Source: Streptomyces sp. MBT65 (GTDB lineage Bacteria; Actinomycetota; Actinomycetes; Streptomycetales; Streptomycetaceae). Taken from it: a stretch of 64,000 nucleotides of DNA. The stretch lies in contig NZ_JAENRY010000014.1 of NCBI RefSeq assembly GCF_016612545.1, forward strand, positions 1-64,000, given 5' to 3'. Shown piece by piece: positions 50,039-57,289 of the stretch. Position 1 is the stretch's first letter. Each line of letters begins with the position of its first letter. The notes under the pieces are model-generated. The model was not told where the DNA came from and ran no database searches. It was given only the letters and a program-made list of their open reading frames with translations. Both the position numbers and the translations under genes were made by a program.

Positions 50039-51073
50039 ATGGCCGACAGCGGCGTACGAATCGACGGGAACACCTTGCGACTGCCCGGTGGGGTGGCGGT
50101 GCGGTTCATCCGCACGCTGCGCCTGCCCGAGACGGGCACGCATCCGCTGCCGCCGGGGCTGGGCGAGTTCCCGGTCCGCCGGGTCGCGGACTTCCCGGAC
50201 ACGGCGCCCGAGGAATGGCGGGCGCGAGGTGGCGTGATGCTGCCGGTGTATCTGCGCGAGGCGATGTGGCTGAGCTTCGGGGGCACGGCCGAGCCTGCCG
50301 CTCTCCAGGTCGGCGTGGGCAAGGTGTGCGCGGTCTCCGGGAAGCCCTGGAGCGAGCACTTGTCCCGCGACCCGCAGAACTACGTCGTCCTTCCGCGTCA
50401 GCCCTGGCTCGACGGCATCAACTCGGGCAAGGGGACCGTCCGCCAGTTCGTGGCGGTCCCGCTGGGTCTCGGCGCGACGGTCGAGGGCCAGGTCACGGGC
50501 GAGGAGGTGTGGGGCGGCGTCCAGCTCCAGTCCTTCCCGCTCACCGAGCGGGAGTTGACCAAGTGGCGCGCGGACGAGCGGCGCCGCTCGGAGCGGGCCC
50601 GCGCGATCACGATGCCGCCCGGGGGCTTCGGCATGCCCGCCATGCCGATGGCCGCGCAGGCCGCCCCCGTGCGCAGCGCTCCGGCGGTCTCTCCCAAGAT
50701 GGGGCTCGGGGTCGGCGGTTCGATGCACCAGGAGGTCTACGCGGACGACCGCCCGCTGACCGCATGGGCCGGGGAACCCGCCGGACGGGTCTTCGTGCAC
50801 CTGGTGACGCCCCCGGAGTGGCGCCGCATCACCGGCGAGGAGCCGCCGCCGTCACCGGTGGACCGCGCCGCGTACACCCAGGCGGGTCTTCCCTGGTTCG
50901 ACTACTACGACCAGGACGCCGAGGATCTCGCCCCCACCGACACCCTGGGGTCGGTGCAACCGGTCGGCGACTGGCTGGGCGACGACCACGAGCCCTGGCA
51001 GCAGCCCGCACCCGGCCAGGTACAGCCCCTCAAGGACGCGCACGGCAAGCCGGTGGAGGACGGCGACTGGTAA
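50039..51073 (+). CDS. Conserved hypothetical protein, 344 aa
   Basis: Starts at ATG 50039. There is no signal peptide or membrane helix. The sequence has a globular N-terminal half (RLPGGVAVRFIRTLRLPETGTHPLPPGLGEFPVRRV, REAMWLSFGGTAEPAALQVGVGKVCAVSGKPW, NYVVLPRQPWLDGINSGKGTVRQFVAVPLGLGATVEGQVTG) and a Met/Pro/Ala-rich linker (MPPGGFGMPAMPMAAQAAP). A second globular part (AGRVFVHLVTPPEWRRITGEEPP) ends in an acidic tail. I recognise it only as a conserved actinobacterial protein without a function. The lactonase gene follows after 114 bp. Confidence 0.8.
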   Translation: MADSGVRIDGNTLRLPGGVAVRFIRTLRLPETGTHPLPPGLGEFPVRRVADFPDTAPEEWRARGGVMLPVYLREAMWLSFGGTAEPAALQVGVGKVCAVSGKPWSEHLSRDPQNYVVLPRQPWLDGINSGKGTVRQFVAVPLGLGATVEGQVTGEEVWGGVQLQSFPLTERELTKWRADERRRSERARAITMPPGGFGMPAMPMAAQAAPVRSAPAVSPKMGLGVGGSMHQEVYADDRPLTAWAGEPAGRVFVHLVTPPEWRRITGEEPPPSPVDRAAYTQAGLPWFDYYDQDAEDLAPTDTLGSVQPVGDWLGDDHEPWQQPAPGQVQPLKDAHGKPVEDGDW

Positions 51074-51096
51074 ACCACTCACGCATTGCAGTGGAT

Positions 51097-51110
51097 GCAA
51101 CGCGCGTTGC
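51097..51110. promoter_or_regulatory. Perfect 14-bp palindrome upstream of the lactonase
   Basis: gcaacgcgcgttgc is fully self-complementary and lies 77 bp before the lactonase start. It resembles LacI-family operators, whose centre is usually CG. No LacI gene is adjacent (one lies at 61588). Confidence 0.45.
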
Positions 51111-51187
51111 CGTTCTTGCGCTCACCCCGCCCTCCACGCCAAGGTTGCTGTGACGATCGAAGCGAGCGACGACCTGAGGGTGTGGGC

Positions 51188-52417
51188 ATGACGAGTGATG
51201 CGGAGGCGTCACGCGAGGGCTGGAGCAGGCGCCGTTTCATCGGCGCCCTGGCGGGGACCGCGGCGGTGGTCGCGGTCCCGGCCCCGGCCGCACCACCGGC
51301 CGACCCCGCATCCGCTCCTGCGGCAGACTCGACGGCCGCGAAGGCACCGGCACCCGCCGCATCCCCCTCCGCAGGCAAGGCGTCCGGCCCCCGCCCGCTC
51401 TACCTCGGCACCTACACCTCGGTCGACGGCGGCGGCACGGGCATCGGCCTGGCCACCTACGACCCGGCGAGCGGCAGGATCACCGACGCGGGTACGGTCA
51501 CCGGGGTCGCCGACCCGTCGTACCTCGCCGTGCACCCCGACGGCCGCACGCTGTACGCGGTCGACGAGCGGACGGCCGGCGCGGTGACCGCCGTACGTCT
51601 GGCGGACCGCACGGTCCTCGGCGCGCGGAGCACCGGCGGGGCGGGCCCCTGCCATCTGTCCGTGCACCCCACCGGCCGCTGGCTGCTCAGCGCCAACTAC
51701 ACCTCCGGCAGCGTGGCCGTGCACCCGATCGACGCCTCGGGCGCGCTCGGTGAACGCACCGCGCTGGTCAAGCACTCCAGTCCACAGCCGGGCCCGGGCC
51801 AGGACGGCCCGCACGCGCACCAGTTCGTGACCGGTCCCGACGGCGGCCATGTCCTCGCCGTCGACCTGGGCACCGACACGGTCTACACCTACCGCCTGGA
51901 CACCACGAAGGGCACGCTCACCGAGGTCTCGCAGGCGCACACCCGCGCGGGTGCGGGCCCACGCCACCTCACGTTCCACCCCGGCGGCCGGTACGCCTAC
52001 CTCGCCAACGAGGTCGACGACACCGTCGCGGTCTGCGCCTACGACCCGGCCACGGGTGCCCTGTCGATCGGCGACCCGCAGTCCAGCGGCAGCAAGGGCA
52101 GCGGCACCAACTACCCGGCGCAGATCGTGGTGACGCCGAACGGCGCGTACGCCTGTCTCGCCAACCGGGGCGACAACACCCTTGCCCGGTACGCCGTCGA
52201 GGCGGACGGCGCCCGGCTCAGGCTGCTCGACACGGTGCCGGTGTCCGGCGACTTCCCGCGGCAGATCGCGCTCTCGCCGGACGGGACGCTGCTGTTCACC
52301 GCGAACCAGAGGTCGGGCACGGTCAGCGTGTTCCACGTGGACGGCACGAACGGTCAACTGCGGCTCGCGGGCGAGCCGTTCGCGTCACCGGTCGCCGTCT
52401 GTGCGCTGCCGCTGTAG
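51188..52417 (+). CDS. Tat-exported lactonase-family seven-bladed propeller protein
   Basis: 409 aa from ATG 51188. The twin-arginine signal SRRRFIGALAGTAAVVAVPAPAA is clear, followed by an Ala/Pro-rich linker. The propeller matches bacterial 6-phosphogluconolactonase-like (Lactonase, PF10282) proteins: YLGTYTSVDGGGTGIGLATYD, LAVHPDGRTLYAVDE, GAGPCHLSVHPTGRWLLSANYTSGSVAVHPI, GPHAHQFVTGPDGGHVLAVDLG, ARHLTFHPGGRYAYLANE-like blades. Export makes a role in central metabolism unlikely; it may hydrolyse an extracellular lactone. The last 33 bp overlap the convergent DUF2470 gene. Confidence 0.92.
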   Translation: MTSDAEASREGWSRRRFIGALAGTAAVVAVPAPAAPPADPASAPAADSTAAKAPAPAASPSAGKASGPRPLYLGTYTSVDGGGTGIGLATYDPASGRITDAGTVTGVADPSYLAVHPDGRTLYAVDERTAGAVTAVRLADRTVLGARSTGGAGPCHLSVHPTGRWLLSANYTSGSVAVHPIDASGALGERTALVKHSSPQPGPGQDGPHAHQFVTGPDGGHVLAVDLGTDTVYTYRLDTTKGTLTEVSQAHTRAGAGPRHLTFHPGGRYAYLANEVDDTVAVCAYDPATGALSIGDPQSSGSKGSGTNYPAQIVVTPNGAYACLANRGDNTLARYAVEADGARLRLLDTVPVSGDFPRQIALSPDGTLLFTANQRSGTVSVFHVDGTNGQLRLAGEPFASPVAVCALPL

Positions 52418-53110
52418 GGGCCGGGGGCAGGACGCGGCGCTGGCCCGGGTGAGCAGCACGTGCATGCGCTCGGTGAGATGGCTGACCGAATCGGCGGGCG
52501 CGTGAAACGGCAGTCGTACGTCGCCGTGGGCGCGGGCCCGCTCGATGCGCAGCGTCAGTCCGTGCCGGTCGACGGCGAGGGGCTGGACGCGGACCGCGCC
52601 GTGCAGACTGTCGGGCTCGACGAGTCGGGTGAGCCGCTCGACCGCGTCGGAGTGGCAGTCGGCGAGATGAGTCAGCAGTTGGGCCTCGGCCAGGGCCAGC
52701 GGGTCGGGTTCGGCGGCGGCGAACTCGTCGAGGTCGATGACGACCGCGCCGGTCGGCGGGCGGAGCACCACGCGCGTGGGCCGGAAGGCGAGTCGGCCCT
52801 CCTCGGGCACGAACCATCCGGCCAGCCACAACCGGGCCCGGATACGGTTGCGCACGGGGACGGGCGCGACGTCCGCGAACTCCAGGACGGCGGACGGCTC
52901 TCCGCGCGGCGCGCAGATGGCGGCGGCCAACAGGGCGCTGTCGTCGGGTACTTGAAGGAGCACCCGGCCGTCGTCGTCGACGCTGTGCGCGCCGACGAAC
53001 TCCTCGCGACCGCCCTCCGCGGTCACCGCGCAGGACCATGCGGCGGCGAGCACCGAGCGGGCCCGCTCGGCCGCGGCAGGCACGGCCGTCCACGTCTGGC
53101 TGTCACCCAT
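52385..53110 (-). CDS. DUF2470 protein under iron control
   Basis: 241 aa from ATG 53110. The C-terminal ~80 residues (PLALAEAQLLTHLADCHSDAVERLTRLV, then LTLRIERARAHGDVRLPFHAPADSVSHLTERMHVLL) are DUF2470, found at the C-terminus of HugZ-like haem-utilisation proteins. The N-terminal part resembles the split-barrel flavin/haem-binding half (VLAAAWSCAVTAEGG, RLWLAGWFVPEEGRLAFRPTRVVL). A DmdR1-type iron box lies 13 bp upstream of the start. An iron or haem acquisition role is therefore likely. Confidence 0.9.
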   Translation of the reverse strand: MGDSQTWTAVPAAAERARSVLAAAWSCAVTAEGGREEFVGAHSVDDDGRVLLQVPDDSALLAAAICAPRGEPSAVLEFADVAPVPVRNRIRARLWLAGWFVPEEGRLAFRPTRVVLRPPTGAVVIDLDEFAAAEPDPLALAEAQLLTHLADCHSDAVERLTRLVEPDSLHGAVRVQPLAVDRHGLTLRIERARAHGDVRLPFHAPADSVSHLTERMHVLLTRASAASCPRPLQRQRTDGDR

Positions 53111-53122
53111 CCCTGAACCTCC

Positions 53123-53141
53123 TTAGGTAAGCCTTGCCTAA
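53123..53141. promoter_or_regulatory. Iron box (DmdR1/IdeR operator)
   Basis: ttaggtaagccttgcctaa is a 19-bp inverted repeat with one mismatch pair; the streptomycete iron-box consensus is ttaggttaggctaacctaa. It ends 13 bp from the DUF2470 ATG, where bound DmdR1-Fe would block transcription. Confidence 0.88.
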
Positions 53142-53209
53142 CTTACCCAAGATCGGGGCGCACGCCAACCACGCCACGCAATCTCTCCATCAAGTCCTCC
53201 GGGGTCGGT

Positions 53210-53818
53210 TCAGGGCGAGATGACGCCCAACAGCGCCCGCGCGCACAGATCCCGCACCTGCTCGCGGCTCAACTCCGGCCCCCGCAGCCACTCCAGACAG
53301 ACGGCGGTGGTGAAGGCCAGCCACCCGCGCACCGCGAGCTTCGCGTCGGGCCGCTCCCCCACGGCCGGCCCGAACTCGGGATCGGCGGCCAGCGCGACCA
53401 GGATCTGCCGCTCCTGCGCCGCCAACGCCCGCTGATAGACCCGCCGTACGGTCTGGTCCCCGGCCGCGTCCGCGCGATGGAAGGCGCGATAGCCGTGCGC
53501 GTGGGTCTGCACGTACTCCAGATACGTGTCGAGTGCGGCGGCGAGTTGTTCACGGGCGGGGATGCCCGGGACCGCCGCCGTCATCCGCAGCATCCGCTCG
53601 CTCTCGCGCTCGACGACGGCCGCGAAGAAGTCCCGCTTGGTCGGGAAGTAGTGGTAGAGGAGCCCGCGGGAGACCCCGGCGATCTCGGCGACCTGCTCGA
53701 TCCACACGTCGCCGTAGGGGTCCTCGGAGAACAACCGCGCGCCCACCGTGAGGAGTTGCTCCCGGCGCTCCTCGCTGCTGAGCCGGCGGCGCGTGCGCTC
53801 ACCCTGGTTCGCGGCCAT
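53210..53818 (-). CDS. TetR-family regulator
   Basis: 202 aa from ATG 53818. The helix-turn-helix is RREQLLTVGARLFSEDPYGDVWIEQVAEIAGVSRGLLYHYFPTKRDFFAAVV. The C-terminal domain contains LEYVQTHAHGYRAFHRADAAGD. It is divergent from the CYP102-like P450 at 53926, 107 bp apart, and probably represses it in response to a fatty acid or similar ligand, as many CYP102-linked regulators do. No clean palindrome stands out in the gap. Confidence 0.92.
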   Translation of the reverse strand: MAANQGERTRRRLSSEERREQLLTVGARLFSEDPYGDVWIEQVAEIAGVSRGLLYHYFPTKRDFFAAVVERESERMLRMTAAVPGIPAREQLAAALDTYLEYVQTHAHGYRAFHRADAAGDQTVRRVYQRALAAQERQILVALAADPEFGPAVGERPDAKLAVRGWLAFTTAVCLEWLRGPELSREQVRDLCARALLGVISP

Positions 53819-53925
53819 TCCCGCACTTTACTTGACGTCGGTTCAACAGTGGGACCACACTGAAACACGCTATTGAACCCACGTACAACAGGCTCGGCCT
53901 GCGGTGGATCAAGGGAGATCGCGTC

Positions 53926-55452
53926 ATGGCGGAGACGACGACGGCGACGCCGACCGCGTTGCCGAAGGGATTCCGGGATGCCGAGCAGGGCTGGCCCCAC
54001 CTCGACCGCATCCCGCGTCCCCCGCGCCGGGTCCCGTTCCTCGGTGACGTCATCGGCGCCGACCGCCGCACTCCCCTCCAGGACTCGCTCCGCTTCGCCC
54101 GCCGACTGGGCCCGATCTTCCGGCGGAAGGCCTTCGGCAAGGAGTTCGTGTTCGTGTGGGGCGCCGACCTGGTCGCCGACATGGCGGACGAGTCACGGTT
54201 CGCCAAGCACGTCGGTCTGGGGGTCGCGAACCTGCGGCCGGTCGCCGGGGACGGACTTTTCACGGCCTACAACCACGAGCCCAACTGGCAGTTGGCGCAC
54301 GACGTCCTGGCCCCGGGCTTCAGCCGTGAGGCGATGGCCGGCTACCACCCGATGATGCTGTCGGTGGCCGAGCGGCTCACCGACCACTGGGACCGCGAAC
54401 TGGCCGCCGGGCGGGCGGTGGACGTCCCCGGCGACATGACCAAGCTGACCCTGGAGACGATCGCGCGCACCGGATTCGGCCATGACTTCGGCTCCTTCGA
54501 GCGCGACCGGCCGCACCCCTTCGTGACGTCGATGGTGGGCACGCTCAGCTACGCGCAACGCCTCAACTCCGTACCCGCGCCGCTGGCCCCGTTCCTCCTC
54601 CGCGGCTCAACCCGCCGCAACGAGGCGGACATCGCCTACCTCAACCGCACGGTCGACGACATGGTGCGGGCCCGCCGCGAGGCGAGCGGCGACGGCGACC
54701 TGCTCGACCGGATGCTCGACACCACCCACCCGGAGACCGGCGAACGCCTCTCCGCCGAGAACGTCCGCCGCCAGGTCATCACCTTCCTGGTGGCCGGCCA
54801 CGAGACGACCTCGGGCTCGCTGTCCTTCGCTCTGCACTACCTCGCCCGCCACCCGGAGATCGCCGCCCGCGCCCGCGCCGAGGTGGACCAGGTGTGGGGC
54901 GACACTCCGAACCCGGGCTACGAGCAGGTCGCCAAGCTGCGCTACGTCCGCCGGGTGCTCGACGAGTCGCTACGGCTCTGGCCGACGGCCCCCGCGTACG
55001 CCCGCGAGGCCACCGGGGACACCGAACTCGCCGGGGTGCACCCCATGCGGCGGGGCGCCTGGGCACTGATCCTGACGCCGATGCTGCACCGCGACCCCGA
55101 GGTGTGGGGCGCCGATGCCGAGGAGTTCGACCCGGACCGCTTCGACGCCAAGGCCGTCCGCTCCCGAGCGCCGCACACCTTCAAGCCGTTCGGGACGGGG
55201 GCGCGCGCCTGCATCGGCCGCCAGTTCGCGCTGCACGAGTCGATGCTGGTCCTCGGACTGCTGCTGCGCCGCTACGAGTTGCGCCCCGACCCCGCGTACC
55301 GACTGCGCGTGACGGAACGCCTGACGCTGATGCCGGACGGCCTGCGCCTGCACCTGGACCGCCGCACAGCGCCGGCCGCGCCCGCACCGAGTTCGGTCCC
55401 CGCCGAGGTCCCGTCAGAGGCCCGCTGCCCAGTGCACGGGTCGGACGACTGA
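53926..55452 (+). CDS. CYP102-like cytochrome P450, haem domain only
   Basis: 508 aa from ATG 53926 with AAGGGAGA upstream. It resembles the P450BM3 haem domain: GDGLFTAYNHEPNWQLAHDVLAPGFS, TIARTGFGHDFGSFER, I-helix AGHETTSG, K-helix ESLRLWP (E-x-x-R intact), and the haem loop FGTGARACIGRQFALHE. CYP102 enzymes are mostly fused to a diflavin reductase, but this protein stops ~50 residues after the haem domain (CPVHGSDD end), as the streptomycete CYP102B group does. It needs separate redox partners. Fatty acids are the likely substrates. Its last 39 bp overlap the pentapeptide gene. Confidence 0.92.
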   Translation: MAETTTATPTALPKGFRDAEQGWPHLDRIPRPPRRVPFLGDVIGADRRTPLQDSLRFARRLGPIFRRKAFGKEFVFVWGADLVADMADESRFAKHVGLGVANLRPVAGDGLFTAYNHEPNWQLAHDVLAPGFSREAMAGYHPMMLSVAERLTDHWDRELAAGRAVDVPGDMTKLTLETIARTGFGHDFGSFERDRPHPFVTSMVGTLSYAQRLNSVPAPLAPFLLRGSTRRNEADIAYLNRTVDDMVRARREASGDGDLLDRMLDTTHPETGERLSAENVRRQVITFLVAGHETTSGSLSFALHYLARHPEIAARARAEVDQVWGDTPNPGYEQVAKLRYVRRVLDESLRLWPTAPAYAREATGDTELAGVHPMRRGAWALILTPMLHRDPEVWGADAEEFDPDRFDAKAVRSRAPHTFKPFGTGARACIGRQFALHESMLVLGLLLRRYELRPDPAYRLRVTERLTLMPDGLRLHLDRRTAPAAPAPSSVPAEVPSEARCPVHGSDD

Positions 55453-56244
55453 CTCCGGCAGTCTGGTACTCCCGCTCCCCCGGGCCGCGTTGACCTGGGG
55501 CTGGGTGAGGAAGAACGCTCCGGTCAGGTCGGCGTCCGTGAGATCGGCGTCCCGCAGATCGGCACCGATCAGATCCGCACCGCGCAGGTCGGCCCCGGTG
55601 AGATCGGCCGCGATGAGACAGGCGCCGCGCAGATCGGCCCGGTTCAGATCGGCGCCCTTGAGCCGGGCACCCATGAGGTCGGCGCCGCGCCGCTGCTTCT
55701 TCCTGCCGCGTGCTCCGGATCGCATCAACTCGCTTGTGCGCAACAGGAGTTCGTTGACGTCCTGCCGATGCGCGCCCACGTCCAGCGCGCCGAGTTGTTC
55801 GGGTGTGCCGTGCGTGAGGTCCTCGGTGCGGGCCAGGGCCCGGCGCAGTTCGGGGTGGAGGGACCGGGCGGCGGGCAGGGTGAGCGCCTCGGTCAAGTAC
55901 CGGAGCAGTTCGTGGAGTTGGCGTACGACGGGGAACACGTCGAACATCCGGCGGGCCTGTTCCCGGGGTGCCGTACGCCAGTCCTGGCCTGCGAAGGTGA
56001 CCTGTGAGACGTGCTGCCCGGCGCCGAAGCAGTCGTAGACGGTGCAGCCGGTGAAGCCCGCTGGGCGGAGCTTCGCGTGGATGCCGCAGCGGTGGTCGCT
56101 CTGGAGGTTCGAGCACGGCGTCCCGGCGGGCTTGTCGATCGCGAAGTCGGAGGAGGCCGCGAAGGGCAGCGCCACACAGCACAGCCCGAAGCAGCGCTCG
56201 CAGTCGCCGCGGAGGTCGGAGCGATCGGCTATGTGATCTTCCAT
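55414..56244 (-). CDS. Pentapeptide-repeat protein with Cys-rich N-terminus
   Basis: 276 aa from ATG 56244 (GGTGA upstream); a GTG at 56253 overlapping the sigma-factor stop as GTGA is an alternative. The N-terminus has eight or so Cys in YkgJ-like order: CERCFGLCC, TPC, CGIH, GCTVYDCFG, perhaps metal binding. A helical middle follows. Residues ~190-245 hold about ten A(D/N)LxG pentapeptides (GADLNRADLRGACLIAADLT), a right-handed quadrilateral beta-helix. It is translationally linked to the ECF sigma gene upstream. The function is unknown. Confidence 0.88.
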   Translation of the reverse strand: MEDHIADRSDLRGDCERCFGLCCVALPFAASSDFAIDKPAGTPCSNLQSDHRCGIHAKLRPAGFTGCTVYDCFGAGQHVSQVTFAGQDWRTAPREQARRMFDVFPVVRQLHELLRYLTEALTLPAARSLHPELRRALARTEDLTHGTPEQLGALDVGAHRQDVNELLLRTSELMRSGARGRKKQRRGADLMGARLKGADLNRADLRGACLIAADLTGADLRGADLIGADLRDADLTDADLTGAFFLTQPQVNAARGSGSTRLPESVVRPVHWAAGL

Positions 56245-56249
56245 GTGGT

Positions 56250-57143
56250 TCACCGTACGGGCCCGTCGGCGTCGAGGCGGGCCAGCCGGTCCGGGTCGGA
56301 CAGGATGTACATCTCGGTGATCAGGCCGTCGACGACGGTGACGCCCATGACCGAGAGCAGCTGTCCCTCGGGGGCGTTGACGACGCCCACCGAGCCGTTG
56401 ACCAGGGCGAGTTGGGCGAAGCGGGCGAACGGGGCGAACGTGAGCGCCTGTTCGGCGACCGTGCGCGCTCCGCGGATCGCCTTGGAGGCGGCCGCACCCC
56501 GTAGGAGGGTGCCCGCGTCGGCGCGCAGGGCCACGTCCGGGTGGAGGAGGGCGACGAGGGCGTCGAAGTCGCCCTCGCGGGCGGCGGCGAGGAAGGCCTC
56601 GACGATCTCGCGCTGGCGGGCGAGGTCGGGGGCCTTCGACAGGTTCGCGCCCTGGACCCGGCGGCGGGCCCTGCTGGCCAGTTGGCGGGTCGCGGCCGAA
56701 CCGCGTTCCACGATCGGGGCGATGTCGTCGAAGGGCACCGCGAACATGTCGTGCAGGACGAACGCGAGCCGCTCGGCGGGTTCCAGGGTCTCCAGGACGA
56801 CGAGGAGTGCGAGGCCCACCGAGTCGGCGTGGACCACCTCCTCCTCCGGGTCGAGTTCCGTGAGGGGCCTGATCACGGGGTCGGGCACGAAGGTCTCGTC
56901 GATGGGCTCCTCACGGCGTGCCGTACGGGAGCGCAGCAGATCGAGGCAGACCCGGCCGACGACCGTGGTCAGCCAGCCGCCGAGGTTCCTGATCTCGTCC
57001 GCGTCCGTGCGGCTGAGCTTCAGCCAGGTCTCCTGGACCGCGTCCTCCGCCTCCGGCACCGAGCCGAGCATGCGGTAGGCGACCGCGCGCAGCCGGCCCC
57101 GGTGTTCCTCGAAGCGGTCCGCCAGCAGGTCCTCGTCGTTCAT
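56250..57143 (-). CDS. ECF41-type RNA polymerase sigma factor (SigJ-like)
   Basis: 297 aa from ATG 57143. Region 2 (HRGRLRAVAYRMLGSVPEAEDAVQETWLKL, then LGGWLTTVVGRVCLDLLRSR) and region 4 (LAFVLHDMFAVPFDDIAPIVERGSAATRQLASRAR) are followed by a ~90-residue SnoaL-like C-terminal domain ending DGLITEMYILSDPDRL. That fused domain, which controls activity in place of an anti-sigma factor, defines ECF41. The linker motif reads FVPDP, a variant of WLPEP. ECF41 genes usually neighbour a carboxymuconolactone decarboxylase-like or oxidoreductase gene; none is adjacent here. Confidence 0.93.
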   Translation of the reverse strand: MNDEDLLADRFEEHRGRLRAVAYRMLGSVPEAEDAVQETWLKLSRTDADEIRNLGGWLTTVVGRVCLDLLRSRTARREEPIDETFVPDPVIRPLTELDPEEEVVHADSVGLALLVVLETLEPAERLAFVLHDMFAVPFDDIAPIVERGSAATRQLASRARRRVQGANLSKAPDLARQREIVEAFLAAAREGDFDALVALLHPDVALRADAGTLLRGAAASKAIRGARTVAEQALTFAPFARFAQLALVNGSVGVVNAPEGQLLSVMGVTVVDGLITEMYILSDPDRLARLDADGPVR

Positions 57144-57289
57144 ACCGTCCCGTCCCCGTCGTGGATTCCGTGGTCACGTGAGCGAAAGCCGGGGTGATCA
57201 CAGCACGTCCGCCGCCGCCATGGCCAGCCGGTTTTCCGTCTCCCTCGTCCGTTTGCGGGGCGGGTGGGGCAGGACGACGATGGTGAGTC

